From: Methylobacterium sp. AMS5
GTDB taxonomy: Bacteria; Pseudomonadota; Alphaproteobacteria; Rhizobiales; Beijerinckiaceae
Direction of reading: 5' to 3'
NCBI RefSeq assembly: GCF_001542815.1
Contig: NZ_CP006992.1
Location: 2,547,501-2,611,500 of the forward strand
Length of the DNA stretch: 64,000 nt
A program made the translations under genes and the position numbers. Of this stretch, positions 6,785 to 15,646 are shown piece after piece (the stretch's first letter is position 1; every line of letters starts with the position of its first letter). The notes beneath the pieces were generated by a model. That model saw nothing but the letters and a program-made list of their open reading frames with translations. It ran no database searches and was not told the DNA's origin.

Positions 6785-9700
6785 ATGGCTGTTCGACCGA
6801 TGACCGAAGAGACGCAACCGCAACCGGCCAAGCCCGTCTGCGCCGACGACCGGGTGATCCTCGTTGACGGCTCGTCCTTCATCTTCCGGGCGTACTTCCA
6901 GTCGATCAATCAGGATCAGAAGTACAACACGCGGCCCTCCGACGGTCTGCCGACCGGCGCGGTGCGCCTGTTCTGCACCAAGATCGCCCAGTTCCTTCAG
7001 GAGGGTGCGGCGGGGGTGAAGCCGACCCATCTCGGCATCGTCTTCGACAAGTCCGAGGGCTCGTTCCGCAAGGAGCTGTTCCCCGACTACAAGGGCCACC
7101 GCCCCGACGCGCCGGACGACCTCAAGCGCCAGATGCCGCTGATGCGCGACGCGGTGCGCGCCTTCGGGCTGCATGCGGTGGAACTGATGCGCTACGAGGC
7201 CGACGACCTGATCGCGACCTACGCGCGGCAGGCCGAGGCGCGCGGCGCCGAGGTCATCATCGTGTCCTCCGACAAGGACCTGATGCAGCTCGTCTCGGAT
7301 AAGATCCGGTTCTACGACTTCGAGTCGGGCGCCAAGGGCAAGCCCGGCTACCGGCCCGAGCGCAACCTCGACCGCGAGGCGATCATCGCCAAGTGGGAGG
7401 GCCTCACGCCCGAGCAGATCGGCGACGCCCTGGCGCTGATCGGCGACACCTCCGACAACGTGCCGGGCGTGCCGGGCATCGGCCTGAAGACGGCGGCCGC
7501 GCTCATCAAGGAGTACGGCAGCCTCGAACAGCTCCTCGACCGTGCTGCCGAGATCAAGCAACCCAAGCGCCGGGAGATGCTGCTCGCCAACATCGATCAG
7601 GCCAAGCTGTCGCGCCGCCTCGTCGCGCTCGAAGAGAATGTGCCGGTGCCGGTGCCGCTCGACGAACTCGTCGTGCCGCAGCCCGATCCGCAGAAGCTCG
7701 TCGGCTTCCTCAAGGCCATGGAGTTCAACACCCTGACCCGGCGCATCGCGCAGATGCTCCATGTCGATCCCGAGGCGGTGAAGCCCGATCCGGCGCTGCT
7801 GCCGGGGGCACAGCCCCACGCCTACACCAACGCGGCCGGCGGCAGCGACGCGGTGCCGTTCTTCGGCGACGACGTCCCGGTCGATCCCGAGACCGCCGCC
7901 GCCCCCGAGCGGACGGACGGCGCGGCCCCGCCGGAGGCCGGCGAGGCCGACCCGTTCGCCGATCTCGACCTGCCGGATCAGGCGCCGAAGAAGCGCGGTC
8001 CCGGCGAGCCGACGCCTTCGACGCTGGTCGCCGCCCGCGCGGCGGAGGCCGTGAAGCCGTTTGACACGTCGGCCTACGAAACCATCGCCACCGTGGAGCA
8101 GTTCAAGGCCTGGATCGCCGAGAGCTACGAGGCCGGCGTGATCGCGGTCGATACCGAGACCGACGCGCTCGACGCGGCCAAGGCGGGACTCGTCGGTGTC
8201 TCGCTCGCGACCGCGCCGGGGCGGGCCGCCTATATCCCACTCGCCCACGTGAAGCCCGAGGTGAAGGGCGGCGACCTGTTCGGCGAGAGCGGGGCGGAGG
8301 CCGATGCCTCTGACCGGCAGCCCGGCCAGATCGATTTCGATACCGCCCTGAAGCTGCTCAAGCCGCTGCTTGAGGATGCCGGCACGCTCAAGGTCGGTCA
8401 GAACCTGAAATACGACCTCTCGGTGCTGCACCGCTACGGCATCGACGTGACGCCCTTCGACGACACGATGCTGATCTCCTACGTGCTCGATGCCGGCAAG
8501 GGCGGGCACGGCATGGACGAGCTCGCCCGGCGCCATCTCGGCCACCAGCCGATCACCTTCGCGGATGTGGCCGGCACCGGCCGCAACAAGGTCACCTTCG
8601 ACCGCGTGGCGATCGACAAGGCCACGGCCTACGCGGCGGAGGACGCCGACGTCACCTTACGCCTGTGGCGGATGATGAAGCCGCGCCTCGTCGCCGAGCA
8701 TCGGGTGACCGTCTACGAGACGCTGGAGCGCCCGCTGGTGCCGGTGCTGGCGCGGATGGAGCGGGCCGGCATCGCCATCGACCGCAACATGCTGAGCCGC
8801 CTCTCCGGCGACTTCTCGCAGATCCTGGCGCGGCTGGAGGAGGAAATCCAGGACGACGCGGGCGAGCGGTTTCAGGTCTCGTCGCCCAAGCAGATCGGCG
8901 ACGTGCTGTTCGGCAAGATGGGCCTGCCCGGCGCGAAGAAGACGCCTTCCGGCCAGTGGGCCACGCCCGCGACGCTTCTCGAAGAACTGGCCCAGGCCGG
9001 CCACGATCTGCCGAAGAAGATCCTCAACTGGCGCCAGCTCTCCAAGCTGAAATCGACCTACACCGATTCGCTGCAGCAGCACGCCGACCGGGGGACCAAC
9101 CGCGTCCACACCTCGTTCGCGCTCGCGGCGACGACGACCGGCCGGCTTTCCTCCTCGGATCCGAACCTGCAGAACATCCCGATCCGTACGGAGGAGGGGC
9201 GGCGCATCCGCCGCGCCTTCGTCGCGCCCGAGGGTAAGAAGCTGATCTCGGCCGATTACAGCCAGATCGAGCTGCGCCTGCTCGCGCACATCGCCGACAT
9301 TCCGCAACTGCGCGAAGCGTTCGAGCAGGGGATCGACATCCACGCGGCCACGGCCTCCGCCATGTTCGGCGTCGCCCTCGACCAGATGACCGGCGATCTG
9401 CGGCGGCGGGCCAAGACGATCAATTTCGGCATCATCTACGGCATCTCGGCCTTCGGTCTCGCGGACCGGCTCGGCATCGGCCGCGAAGAGGCTTCAGCCT
9501 TCATCAAGCAGTATTTCGAGCGCTTTCCCGGCATCCGCGACTACATCGACACCACCAAGCGCTCGTGCCGCGAGAAGGGCTACGTGACGACCCTGTTCGG
9601 CCGCGTCTGTCACTACCCGCAGATCCGCTCGAACAACCCGTCCGAGCGGGCGAGCGTGGAGCGCCAAGCCATCAACGCCCCCATCCAGGGCACCGCTGCC

Positions 9701-9940
9701 GACATCATCCGTCGCGCCATGACGCGGATGGAGGATGCGCTGGAGGCCAAGAAGCTCACCGCGCGGATGCTGCTGCAGGTGCACGACGAACTCGTGTTCG
9801 AGGTGCCCGACGACGAGGTGGAGGCGACGATTCCCGTGATCGCCGGGGTGATGGAAGAGGCGCCCGCGCCGGCCCTGACGCTGAGGGTGCCGCTGGTGGT
9901 CGAGGCGCGGGCGGCGGCCAACTGGGAAGAGGCGCACTGA
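6785..9940 (+). CDS. polA: DNA polymerase I
   Basis: This replicative-repair polymerase removes RNA primers and fills gaps. From the chosen start (MAVRPMTEETQ) it is 1051 aa; Met five codons later (6800) is equally possible, and the frame upstream to 6575 has no family similarity. Order: 5'-nuclease (ILVDGSSFIFRAYF onward, with DSDKDLMQLV-like metal motif and H2TH loop), 3'-5' exonuclease with Asp-Thr-Glu in VIAVDTETDALD and VGQNLKYDLSVL, then family A polymerase with motif A SADYSQIELR, the O-helix RRRAKTINFGIIYG and motif C QVHDELVFEV. All catalytic residues are present, so both proofreading and polymerase functions should be active. An acidic Pro/Ala linker separates the two nuclease domains. 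Confidence 0.97.
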   Translation: MAVRPMTEETQPQPAKPVCADDRVILVDGSSFIFRAYFQSINQDQKYNTRPSDGLPTGAVRLFCTKIAQFLQEGAAGVKPTHLGIVFDKSEGSFRKELFPDYKGHRPDAPDDLKRQMPLMRDAVRAFGLHAVELMRYEADDLIATYARQAEARGAEVIIVSSDKDLMQLVSDKIRFYDFESGAKGKPGYRPERNLDREAIIAKWEGLTPEQIGDALALIGDTSDNVPGVPGIGLKTAAALIKEYGSLEQLLDRAAEIKQPKRREMLLANIDQAKLSRRLVALEENVPVPVPLDELVVPQPDPQKLVGFLKAMEFNTLTRRIAQMLHVDPEAVKPDPALLPGAQPHAYTNAAGGSDAVPFFGDDVPVDPETAAAPERTDGAAPPEAGEADPFADLDLPDQAPKKRGPGEPTPSTLVAARAAEAVKPFDTSAYETIATVEQFKAWIAESYEAGVIAVDTETDALDAAKAGLVGVSLATAPGRAAYIPLAHVKPEVKGGDLFGESGAEADASDRQPGQIDFDTALKLLKPLLEDAGTLKVGQNLKYDLSVLHRYGIDVTPFDDTMLISYVLDAGKGGHGMDELARRHLGHQPITFADVAGTGRNKVTFDRVAIDKATAYAAEDADVTLRLWRMMKPRLVAEHRVTVYETLERPLVPVLARMERAGIAIDRNMLSRLSGDFSQILARLEEEIQDDAGERFQVSSPKQIGDVLFGKMGLPGAKKTPSGQWATPATLLEELAQAGHDLPKKILNWRQLSKLKSTYTDSLQQHADRGTNRVHTSFALAATTTGRLSSSDPNLQNIPIRTEEGRRIRRAFVAPEGKKLISADYSQIELRLLAHIADIPQLREAFEQGIDIHAATASAMFGVALDQMTGDLRRRAKTINFGIIYGISAFGLADRLGIGREEASAFIKQYFERFPGIRDYIDTTKRSCREKGYVTTLFGRVCHYPQIRSNNPSERASVERQAINAPIQGTAADIIRRAMTRMEDALEAKKLTARMLLQVHDELVFEVPDDEVEATIPVIAGVMEEAPAPALTLRVPLVVEARAAANWEEAH

Positions 9941-9958
9941 CCTCTTTGCGTCCTGACT

Positions 9959-10621
9959 TCAGAAGTCGCCCGCCGCCTTGTGCGCGAGGCGGATCGGCTC
10001 CGGCAGGCGGTATTTCGGCGAGCAGGCCAGCACGAGTTCGACCGCGCTCGGGATGTCGGCGCGATGGCCCGGCGAGATGAACAGCGGGAGTGTGGCGTTA
10101 CGCGTGCGGACCACGGCGCCGATGGTCTCGCCCCGATCGATCAGGGGGACGTGCGCGCCCTTTTCCTCGGGTAGGGCTGCGTTGGTGCCGACGAGCCGCG
10201 TCTTGCCGACGCCGATGGTCGGTCGCTCCAACCACAGGCCCATATGGCTGGCGATGCCGATGCGGCGCGGATGGGCGATGCCCATGCCGTCGAACAGAAA
10301 GACGTCCGGCTCCGCACGCAGGCGCCCGAAGGCTTCCTCGAGCACCGGCCCTTCGCGAAAACTCAGGAGGCCGGGAATGTAGGGGAAGGGCGTCGGCCGC
10401 TCGGCGAAGGCCGTCTCGACGAGGAGAAAACCCGGAAAGGTCACGACGACGACGGCGGCGCGGGAGCGCTCGTTCTTCACGCTGACATCGACCCCGGCGA
10501 CCAGCCGCACCGCACCGAGATCGATGGCCCGGTCGGCCACGATCTCGCTGCGGAGCCGGCGCTGGAGTGCGACCGCCTCGGCCGGCGTCAGGTCCCAGGC
10601 ATGGCGCGGGTGAAGCTCCAT
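9959..10621 (-). CDS. nfi: Deoxyribonuclease V (endonuclease V)
   Basis: Endonuclease V nicks DNA one base 3' of deaminated bases such as deoxyinosine and starts their repair. The 220-aa product from MELHPRHAWDLTP has the family's metal-binding Asp in VAGVDVSVKN, the wedge motif region PFPYIPGLLSFREGP and the signature FDGMGIAHPRRIGIASHMG. An in-frame extension to 10723 would overlap ychF and is not family-like. It follows ychF by 13 bp on the same strand, so it is probably the last gene of the rplY-pth-ychF-nfi transcript, and it converges with polA. Confidence 0.93.
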   Translation of the reverse strand: MELHPRHAWDLTPAEAVALQRRLRSEIVADRAIDLGAVRLVAGVDVSVKNERSRAAVVVVTFPGFLLVETAFAERPTPFPYIPGLLSFREGPVLEEAFGRLRAEPDVFLFDGMGIAHPRRIGIASHMGLWLERPTIGVGKTRLVGTNAALPEEKGAHVPLIDRGETIGAVVRTRNATLPLFISPGHRADIPSAVELVLACSPKYRLPEPIRLAHKAAGDF

Positions 10622-10634
10622 GCCCGGCGCCCGG

Positions 10635-11732
10635 TCAGTTGGCGAAGCGGAAGTGCAGCACGTCGCCGTCCTGCACCACGTATTCCTTGCCCTCCAGCCG
10701 CAGCTTGCCGGCGTCGCGCGCACCCGCCTCGCCGTTCAGCGCGGTGTAGTCCTTGAACGCGATGGTCTCGGCGCGGATGAAGCCCTTCTCGAAGTCGGTA
10801 TGGATCACGCCGGCCGCCGCCGGGGCGCGGGTGCCCCGGGTGATCGTCCAGGCGCGAGCCTCCTTCGGGCCGACGGTGAAGTAGGTGACGAGACCGAGCA
10901 GGTCGTAGCCGGCGCGGATCACCCGGTTCAGGCCGGGCTCGCTCAGCCCGACCGCCTCGAGGAAATCGGCCTGGTCGGCCTCGGGCATCACCGCAATCTC
11001 GCTCTCGATCTTGGCCGAGACGACCACGGCGACCGCGCCCTCGGCCTTCGCCCGGTCGAACACTGCCTGAGACTTGGCATTGCCCTTGTCGGCGTCGCTC
11101 TCGTCGACGTTGCAGACGTAGAGCACGGGCTTGGCCGTCATCAGGCCGAGCTGCTGGAACAGCCGCTCCTCGTCGGCCTTGCGCTCCACCAGCCGGGCCG
11201 GCTTGCCCTCGCGCAGGAGCGGCAGGGCGCGGTTGACGAGGTCGAGGAACTCCTTGGCCTCCTTGTCGGAGCCCTTGGCCCGCTTCTCCAGGGCGACGAC
11301 GCGCTTCTCGAGGCTGTCGAGGTCGGCCAGCATCAGCTCGGTCTCGATGGTCTCGATGTCGGCGATCGGATCGACCTTGCCCTCGACATGGGTGACGTCG
11401 CCGTCCTCGAAGCAGCGCACCACGTGGGCGATGGCATCGACCTCGCGGATATTGGCCAGGAACTGGTTGCCGAGACCCTCGCCTTTCGATGCGCCGCGCA
11501 CGAGGCCGGCGATGTCGACGAAGGTCAGCCGCGTCGGGATGATCTCCTTCGACGAGGCGATCCGGGCGAGGTCATCGAGCCGGGGATCGGGCACCGCGAC
11601 CTCGCCCACGTTCGGCTCGATGGTGCAGAACGGGTAGTTCGCGGCCTGGGCCGCGGCGGTCTGCGTGAGCGCGTTGAAGAGGGTCGACTTGCCGACGTTC
11701 GGCAGGCCGACGATGCCGCATTTGAAGCCCAT
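10635..11732 (-). CDS. ychF: Redox-regulated ATPase YchF
   Basis: YchF is an Obg-related P-loop NTPase that prefers ATP and associates with ribosomes; it is implicated in translation and oxidative stress response. The 365-aa protein begins [22 protein letters not shown] (P-loop near residue 8-16). The G3 motif ([16 protein letters not shown]) and a C-terminal TGS domain ([18 protein letters not shown]) follow, and the end [19 protein letters not shown] is characteristic. It is downstream of pth, a common bacterial pairing, with about 80 bp between them. Confidence 0.96.
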   Translation of the reverse strand: MGFKCGIVGLPNVGKSTLFNALTQTAAAQAANYPFCTIEPNVGEVAVPDPRLDDLARIASSKEIIPTRLTFVDIAGLVRGASKGEGLGNQFLANIREVDAIAHVVRCFEDGDVTHVEGKVDPIADIETIETELMLADLDSLEKRVVALEKRAKGSDKEAKEFLDLVNRALPLLREGKPARLVERKADEERLFQQLGLMTAKPVLYVCNVDESDADKGNAKSQAVFDRAKAEGAVAVVVSAKIESEIAVMPEADQADFLEAVGLSEPGLNRVIRAGYDLLGLVTYFTVGPKEARAWTITRGTRAPAAAGVIHTDFEKGFIRAETIAFKDYTALNGEAGARDAGKLRLEGKEYVVQDGDVLHFRFAN

Positions 11733-11811
11733 GGCTGGTCCTAGAAATCCGTTGTGATCGGTCGGGAGCCGCGCCCGGAAGCAGGCTCCATCGGGGTCCG
11801 GCGGCTTCGTG

Positions 11812-12444
11812 TCAATTCGCGTCGCGCGCTTTGGCCTTGCCGGCCTCGACAGGCGTCTTCACCGTCTCCCAGCCGCGGCCGGCCATGGCGAGATGCACCT
11901 TGTTCTGGAAGCTCGCATCCTCGCCGGCCGCCAGCAACGGCGCGTGGTCGGCGGTGGCGCGGCAGAGATCCTCGACCCAAGGCTCCTCCGCCTTGGCGAA
12001 GTCGTTGAGGACGTAGGCGTGCACCAGCGCCTTGTCGCCGGGGTGCCCGATGCCGAGGCGGACGCGGCGGTAATCGTTGCCGCACTGCGCCGTGATCGAG
12101 CGCAGGCCGTTATGCCCGGCATTGCCGCCGCCGAGCTTCACCCGCAGCTTGGCCGGCGCGAGGTCGAGTTCGTCGTGCAGCACGATCACGTCGGCGAGCG
12201 GAATCTTGAAGAAGCGCTGAGCCTCGCCGACCGAGCGGCCGGATTCGTTCATGAAGGTCTGGGGCTTGAGCAGGATCGCACGCTCGGAGCCGAGCATCAC
12301 CTCGGCCGCCTCGCCCTGGAAGCGGCGGCGGAAGGGGGCCGCCCGGTGGACGCGGGCGATCTCGTCCACGGCCATGAAGCCGATGTTGTGGCGGTTGCGC
12401 GCGTAGCGCGCGCCGGGATTTCCCAATCCGACGATGAGCCGCAT
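11812..12444 (-). CDS. pth: Peptidyl-tRNA hydrolase
   Basis: Pth cleaves peptidyl-tRNAs that drop off ribosomes and recycles the tRNA. The start [20 protein letters not shown] matches the family N-terminus exactly and was preferred over a Met 11 codons upstream. The catalytic His is in RHNIGF, and the conserved Asn/Asp signatures are in [10 protein letters not shown] and LHDELDL. The 210-aa length is normal, with a Lys/Ala-rich C-terminal tail. It follows rplY on the same strand, an arrangement usual in Alphaproteobacteria. Confidence 0.96.
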   Translation of the reverse strand: MRLIVGLGNPGARYARNRHNIGFMAVDEIARVHRAAPFRRRFQGEAAEVMLGSERAILLKPQTFMNESGRSVGEAQRFFKIPLADVIVLHDELDLAPAKLRVKLGGGNAGHNGLRSITAQCGNDYRRVRLGIGHPGDKALVHAYVLNDFAKAEEPWVEDLCRATADHAPLLAAGEDASFQNKVHLAMAGRGWETVKTPVEAGKAKARDAN

Positions 12445-12477
12445 ATGCGCTCCCGATCTCAGCCCCGACAAATGCAA

Positions 12478-12503
12478 ATGCCCCGGCCGGGTGGCCGGGG
12501 CAT
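12478..12503 (-). terminator. Stem-loop between rplY and pth
   Basis: ATGCCCCGGCC (12478-12488) and GGCCGGGGCAT (12493-12503) form a perfect 11-bp stem with a 4-nt loop. It lies about 34 nt before the pth start. There is no U-tract, so it could attenuate or stabilise rather than end the transcript. Confidence 0.5.
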
Positions 12504-12518
12504 CGCGTGTTTCGCAGA

Positions 12519-12539
12519 GCGGGCGCTCGCGGCGCCCGC
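12519..12539 (-). terminator. Stem-loop just after rplY
   Basis: GCGGGCGC (12519-12526) and GCGCCCGC (12532-12539) form an 8-bp stem with a 5-nt loop immediately downstream of the rplY stop codon. No T-run follows on the minus strand. Confidence 0.45.
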
Positions 12540-12545
12540 TGCGGC

Positions 12546-13232
12546 TTACGCCTCGCTCTCGTTCTTCTCGTCGGTGGCCTCGGCTTCGGCTTCCGCCTTC
12601 TCCTCGGCGGACTCGGCCGACTGCGCCTCGGCGATCGCGGCTTCCTCGGCCTCGACCTCGGCGCCGAGCACCGTCGGCGGCAGGAGGTTGGCGACCGTGT
12701 CGGTCGGCTCGCCCGTGTAGGTGCCGGCCGGCAGGCGCAGGTCGGAGGCGTGGATCACGTCACCGATCTCGCGGCCGGTGAGATCGACCTCGATCGCGTC
12801 GGGGATCTGGTCGGGCGCGACCTCGAGGGACACGGTGTGCAGCGCGATGTTGAGGGTGCCGCCCTTCTGCTTGATACCCGGCGCCTGATCCTCGTTCACG
12901 AAGTGGACGGGGACATCCACCGTGACGGTCTGGCCGGCGACGATACGCAGGAAATCCACGTGCAGCGGCACGCCGCTGACCGGATCGAGCTGGTAGTCGC
13001 GCGGGATCGCGCGGGTCTTCTTGCCGCCCGCATCGATCTCGAACACGGTGGTCTTGAAGCCGCCGGCGTAGATCAGGGTGCGGGCGCGGATGAGGTCGAT
13101 GGCGATGGCCTGCGGGGCCTGGTTGCCGCCGTAGATGACGGCGGGAATCTGGCCCTGGCGACGAACGGCCCGGGCGGCCCCCTTGCCGACCCGGTCGCGT
13201 GCCACGGCCTCAAGCGTCTTGGTGGCGCTCAT
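12546..13232 (-). CDS. rplY: 50S ribosomal protein L25 (long CTC/TL5 form)
   Basis: This protein binds 5S rRNA in the large subunit. At 228 aa it is the long general-stress (CTC) form: an N-terminal L25 domain ([26 protein letters not shown]) and a C-terminal TL5 beta domain, ending in an acidic Glu/Ala-rich tail typical of Alphaproteobacteria. The start MSATKTLEA is preceded by AAAGGATC at good spacing; an upstream Met at 13274 has no such support. It heads the minus-strand rplY-pth-ychF-nfi run. Confidence 0.95.
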   Translation of the reverse strand: MSATKTLEAVARDRVGKGAARAVRRQGQIPAVIYGGNQAPQAIAIDLIRARTLIYAGGFKTTVFEIDAGGKKTRAIPRDYQLDPVSGVPLHVDFLRIVAGQTVTVDVPVHFVNEDQAPGIKQKGGTLNIALHTVSLEVAPDQIPDAIEVDLTGREIGDVIHASDLRLPAGTYTGEPTDTVANLLPPTVLGAEVEAEEAAIAEAQSAESAEEKAEAEAEATDEKNESEA

Positions 13233-13395
13233 GGCGTGATCCTTTTGTAAAATATGGAGCCGGGCCAACGACAAAGGCCGCCCAAAGCGGACGGCCCGAC
13301 CGTTCCCCAGCGCGCCCGTGCCTCCAAGGGTGTCTCAAGGGCGCGGGCGGGCCATACACGCAATGGGGCCTCGTGGCAACGGCGGAAGGCCGGCC

Positions 13396-13454
13396 CTTGT
13401 TTTGACGCGCCTTCTTTCGACGAACCGGTGACCACTTCGTCGGAATGCGTTCTA
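13396..13454 (-). repeat. GCATTCCGACGAAGTGG dispersed repeat, copy 1
   Basis: On the minus strand this reads GAACGCATTCCGACGAAGTGG, then TCACCGGTTCGTCGAAAGAAGG, then CGCGTCAAAACAAG. Copy 2 is at 46954-47012 (+), with only a few differences. CGACGAA and TTCGTCG can pair to form a hairpin. The repeat starts at the TAG stop codon (13452-13454) of the minus-strand pilus-N protein. Confidence 0.8.
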
Positions 13455-13934
13455 CCGGTTCTGGGTCGCCATGGTGCGGCGCTGCTCGGCCTGCTTGCTG
13501 GTGTCGTCGAAATACTTGGCGGCGTCGCCGAGCTGTACCGAGGGCTGGCAGTTCGGGGTGCAGGAATAGGATTCTCGATCCAGGCCGCGCTGCACGGTGA
13601 TGATCGACGCCTGCGGCGCCTGCACGCTGATGGTCGATTCGGCGAGCATCGCCCCCCTGCCGTCGAGGGCGATCAGGTTGGTCGTACCGAAGCTCTTGCC
13701 CGTCAGCACCACGACGCCGTTCTTCTGCAGGGTGATGTCGGCGATCATCGGGTTGCCCACCACGACGGTCTGGGTCTTCTCCGGCAGGCGGATCACCTTC
13801 GCGTTGTCGACCTGCACCGAGACGGTGCCCTGCGGCACCGGCTCGTTCGCGCGGACGGGCGCGGCGAGCGCGAGCAGAACCAGGACGGCCGGGCCGGCGC
13901 GGAGCGGGAAGGGGTGAGGGCGCAGGCGGGGCAT
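13452..13934 (-). CDS. Pilus assembly N-terminal domain protein (CpaC/RhcC N-domain only)
   Basis: The 160-aa product carries a signal peptide (PLRAGPAVLVLLALAAPVRA-NE) and then a stand-alone pilus-secretin N-terminal domain (T2SS/T3SS pil_N type): VDNAKVIRLPEKTQTVVVGNP followed by GTTNLIALDGRG. The same fold forms the N-terminus of the full secretin at 16444-17952. A Cys pair (CTPNC) follows the domain. It has no secretin channel, so it is probably a periplasmic accessory of the Tad pilus rather than a pore. It is transcribed away from the pilin gene. Start chosen at MPRLRPHP; a Met 22 codons upstream is possible. Confidence 0.8.
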   Translation of the reverse strand: MPRLRPHPFPLRAGPAVLVLLALAAPVRANEPVPQGTVSVQVDNAKVIRLPEKTQTVVVGNPMIADITLQKNGVVVLTGKSFGTTNLIALDGRGAMLAESTISVQAPQASIITVQRGLDRESYSCTPNCQPSVQLGDAAKYFDDTSKQAEQRRTMATQNR

Positions 13935-14297
13935 GAAGGGTCGGTCCGATCGCGCGTAGGGCAGCGCTCTCCGCCGAAGGCTGTGCCGTGTCCGCGGCAC
14001 GAATCCGGAGCGGAGGCGTCTCTCGTCGCGTGAACGGAACAGGAAACTGATGAAGGAAGCGCTAACCTTGTCCGGAAGTCCAACGTCTACGAGCCTCGTT
14101 CGGCGTCAGCGAACCATTCGACCGATCTTCGAAACGCATCATTAACTGCTGCTCGCAAACACCCGGCTAGTGGCTTGGTTATGAGGTCGATTTAACCCAA
14201 ATGCAACGCGTCGGGATTACAACTCGGTCTGTCGCCGATCGGAGCTTCCGCAGACTTCCGACGGACGCCCCTCGGATCTAATCAAGTGGAGATTATC
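13935..14297. other. Regulatory region upstream of the Flp pilin gene
   Basis: This divergent spacer serves the pilus-N protein (left) and the pilin (right). It is AT-richer from 14040 to 14220 and contains TTAACCC at 14192-14198 and TTAACT near 14143. Similar TTAACCC lies upstream of cpaB. No clear sigma-70 hexamer pair is visible. Confidence 0.5.
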
Positions 14298-14501
14298 GTG
14301 AAGAACATCGCCAAGCGCTTCATCTCTGATGAGTCCGGCGCGACTGCCATCGAATACGGCATGGTTGCTGCTATGATCGGAGTTGCCGTCGTCGGTATCT
14401 TCTCCACCTTCGGTGGTAAGCTGAAGACAGCCTTCACGACGCTCGGCGACGGCCTTAACACGCAGACCGGCGAGCTCGGCAAGGCGAAAGCTGGCAGCTA
14501 A
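14298..14501 (+). CDS. Flp family type IVb pilin
   Basis: This is the structural subunit of the Flp/Tad pilus, inserted in the inner membrane as a prepilin and processed by CpaA. The 67-aa product from GTG at 14298 has a short basic leader (KNIAKRFISDESG), the Flp signature G/ATAIEYGMVAAMIGVAVVG with Glu and Tyr at mature positions 4-6, then a hydrophobic helix and a small polar tail rich in Gly/Thr. GGAG at 14288-14291 is 6 nt before this GTG, so it was preferred to the GTG at 14286. A stem-loop follows the stop. Confidence 0.94.
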   Translation: MKNIAKRFISDESGATAIEYGMVAAMIGVAVVGIFSTFGGKLKTAFTTLGDGLNTQTGELGKAKAGS

Positions 14502-14940
14502 TTCTCCAGTTAGGCGACATCTGCTCTCAGGACGTCGCGGCTTTCCTCCACGACGTCCTAGAGTTGATCGTCCGATACACACTCATCACCATCGGCCTTC
14601 GCAGATCAGGTCGCGAAAGGGGCTCGCCTTCGAAGGCAGCGGTCACCTTGGGCCGAAAGTGTCTGGAGATCAATTGCTCACCGGTTGCTTGACAGAGGGC
14701 ATGGAAAAACGAAAACTTGACGAATAAGGAACGAATGAAATTAAGTTAGATGCGGCCATAGAACTGGCTCTGATCATATCAGGCCAAAACGCGTCGCTCG
14801 CTGGTGGCGTCAATATTACTATCCAATTCGGGCAATTATGCATCTTTGCCGCGAGTATACCGGTAAAGATCGTTCGGCGCTTCGATTGGTTGCATGTCTT
14901 AAGCCGATTGACTCACAATACACCGAGGGGAAACAGTTCC
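14502..14940. other. Long leader/intergenic region between flp pilin and cpaA
   Basis: About 440 bp without a supported gene. It starts with the stem-loop at 14529-14559. From about 14690 to 14830 it is unusually AT-rich for this replicon and has TTGACA and TTGACG motifs without a convincing -10. A promoter for cpaA is likely here but not resolved. Confidence 0.5.
14529..14559 (+). terminator. Stem-loop after the Flp pilin gene
   Basis: AGGACGTCG (14529-14537) and CGACGTCCT (14551-14559) form a perfect 9-bp stem with a 13-nt loop, starting 27 nt after the pilin stop codon. No T-run follows. It may terminate or shield the pilin mRNA so that the pilin is made in excess over assembly proteins. 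Confidence 0.55.
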
Positions 14941-15459
14941 GTGTCGAGCATGGCGGCCTATCTCCTCCTGTGCATCGTTTTTCCCTTTCTTATGGCCTAT
15001 GCCGCCGCGAGCGATCTGCTGACGATGCGGATTTCCAACCGCGTGAACGGCCTCGTCTTCGCAGCCTTCGTAGTCTACGCGCTCGCCTCCGGCATGGCCT
15101 GGACCGACGTCTTCTGGCACCTCGCGGCCTGCGCGCTGACTCTCACGATCACCTTCCTCATGTTCGCGCGGGGATGGATCGGTGGCGGCGACGCCAAGCT
15201 CGCCGCGAGCACCGCTCTCTGGATCGGCTTAGCCCATCTGCCGGATTACCTCATCCTGGCCTCGCTTCTCGGCGGGCCGCTGACGCTCGCGATTCTGTCG
15301 GCCCGGTCGTATCCGCTTCCGAGGCTCGCACTCAAACTTCCTTTCGCGCTGCACTTGCACGACACGAAGACGGGAATTCCATACGGCATCGCCCTGGCCG
15401 CCGCCGCTTTAGCCGTGATGCCGAATGCTTTCGGCTTCGACCAGCTCGCGCTGCCCTGA
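14941..15459 (+). CDS. cpaA: Prepilin peptidase CpaA (A24 aspartic protease)
   Basis: This inner-membrane protease cleaves the leader of the Flp prepilin. The 172-aa form starts at GTG 14941, where GAGGGG ends 10 nt upstream; the ATG three codons later is an alternative. It lacks the N-terminal methylase domain of PilD, as Tad peptidases do. The two catalytic Asp are in YAAASDLLTMRISN and in the GxGD motif GWIGGGDAKLAA. Five to six membrane spans are visible. It lies between the pilin and the cpaB operon. Confidence 0.92.
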   Translation: MSSMAAYLLLCIVFPFLMAYAAASDLLTMRISNRVNGLVFAAFVVYALASGMAWTDVFWHLAACALTLTITFLMFARGWIGGGDAKLAASTALWIGLAHLPDYLILASLLGGPLTLAILSARSYPLPRLALKLPFALHLHDTKTGIPYGIALAAAALAVMPNAFGFDQLALP

Positions 15460-15564
15460 CCGATCTCCCCCGAGGACGAATCAAGTTGGCCGCCCCGCAG
15501 AGGCGGCCATTTGCGTGGCGCGAAAACGCGAGCGGGACAGCGGCATAGCGACACCGGTCACGAT

Positions 15565-15583
15565 GGGTTAACCCTAACTTGAC
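15565..15583 (+). promoter_or_regulatory. Candidate CtrA-like box upstream of cpaB
   Basis: TTAA at 15568-15571, seven bases, then TTGAC at 15579-15583 is one mismatch from the CtrA consensus TTAA-N7-TTAAC. It overlaps the palindrome GGGTTAACCC (15565-15574) and lies about 65 bp before the cpaB start. CtrA controls pilus genes in Caulobacter; here the assignment is an inference from one near-match. Confidence 0.35.
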
Positions 15584-15646
15584 GAATGCCGGGCAAGTCT
15601 CGGAACCAGACGGCGACGGAGCCGTCGTCACGGTCCCGCGCCTGCC

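Noticed and set aside
6512..8545. Minus-strand frame of 677 codons opposite polA
   Set aside because: Antisense shadow of the well-conserved polymerase gene; composition is typical of codon-position artefacts.
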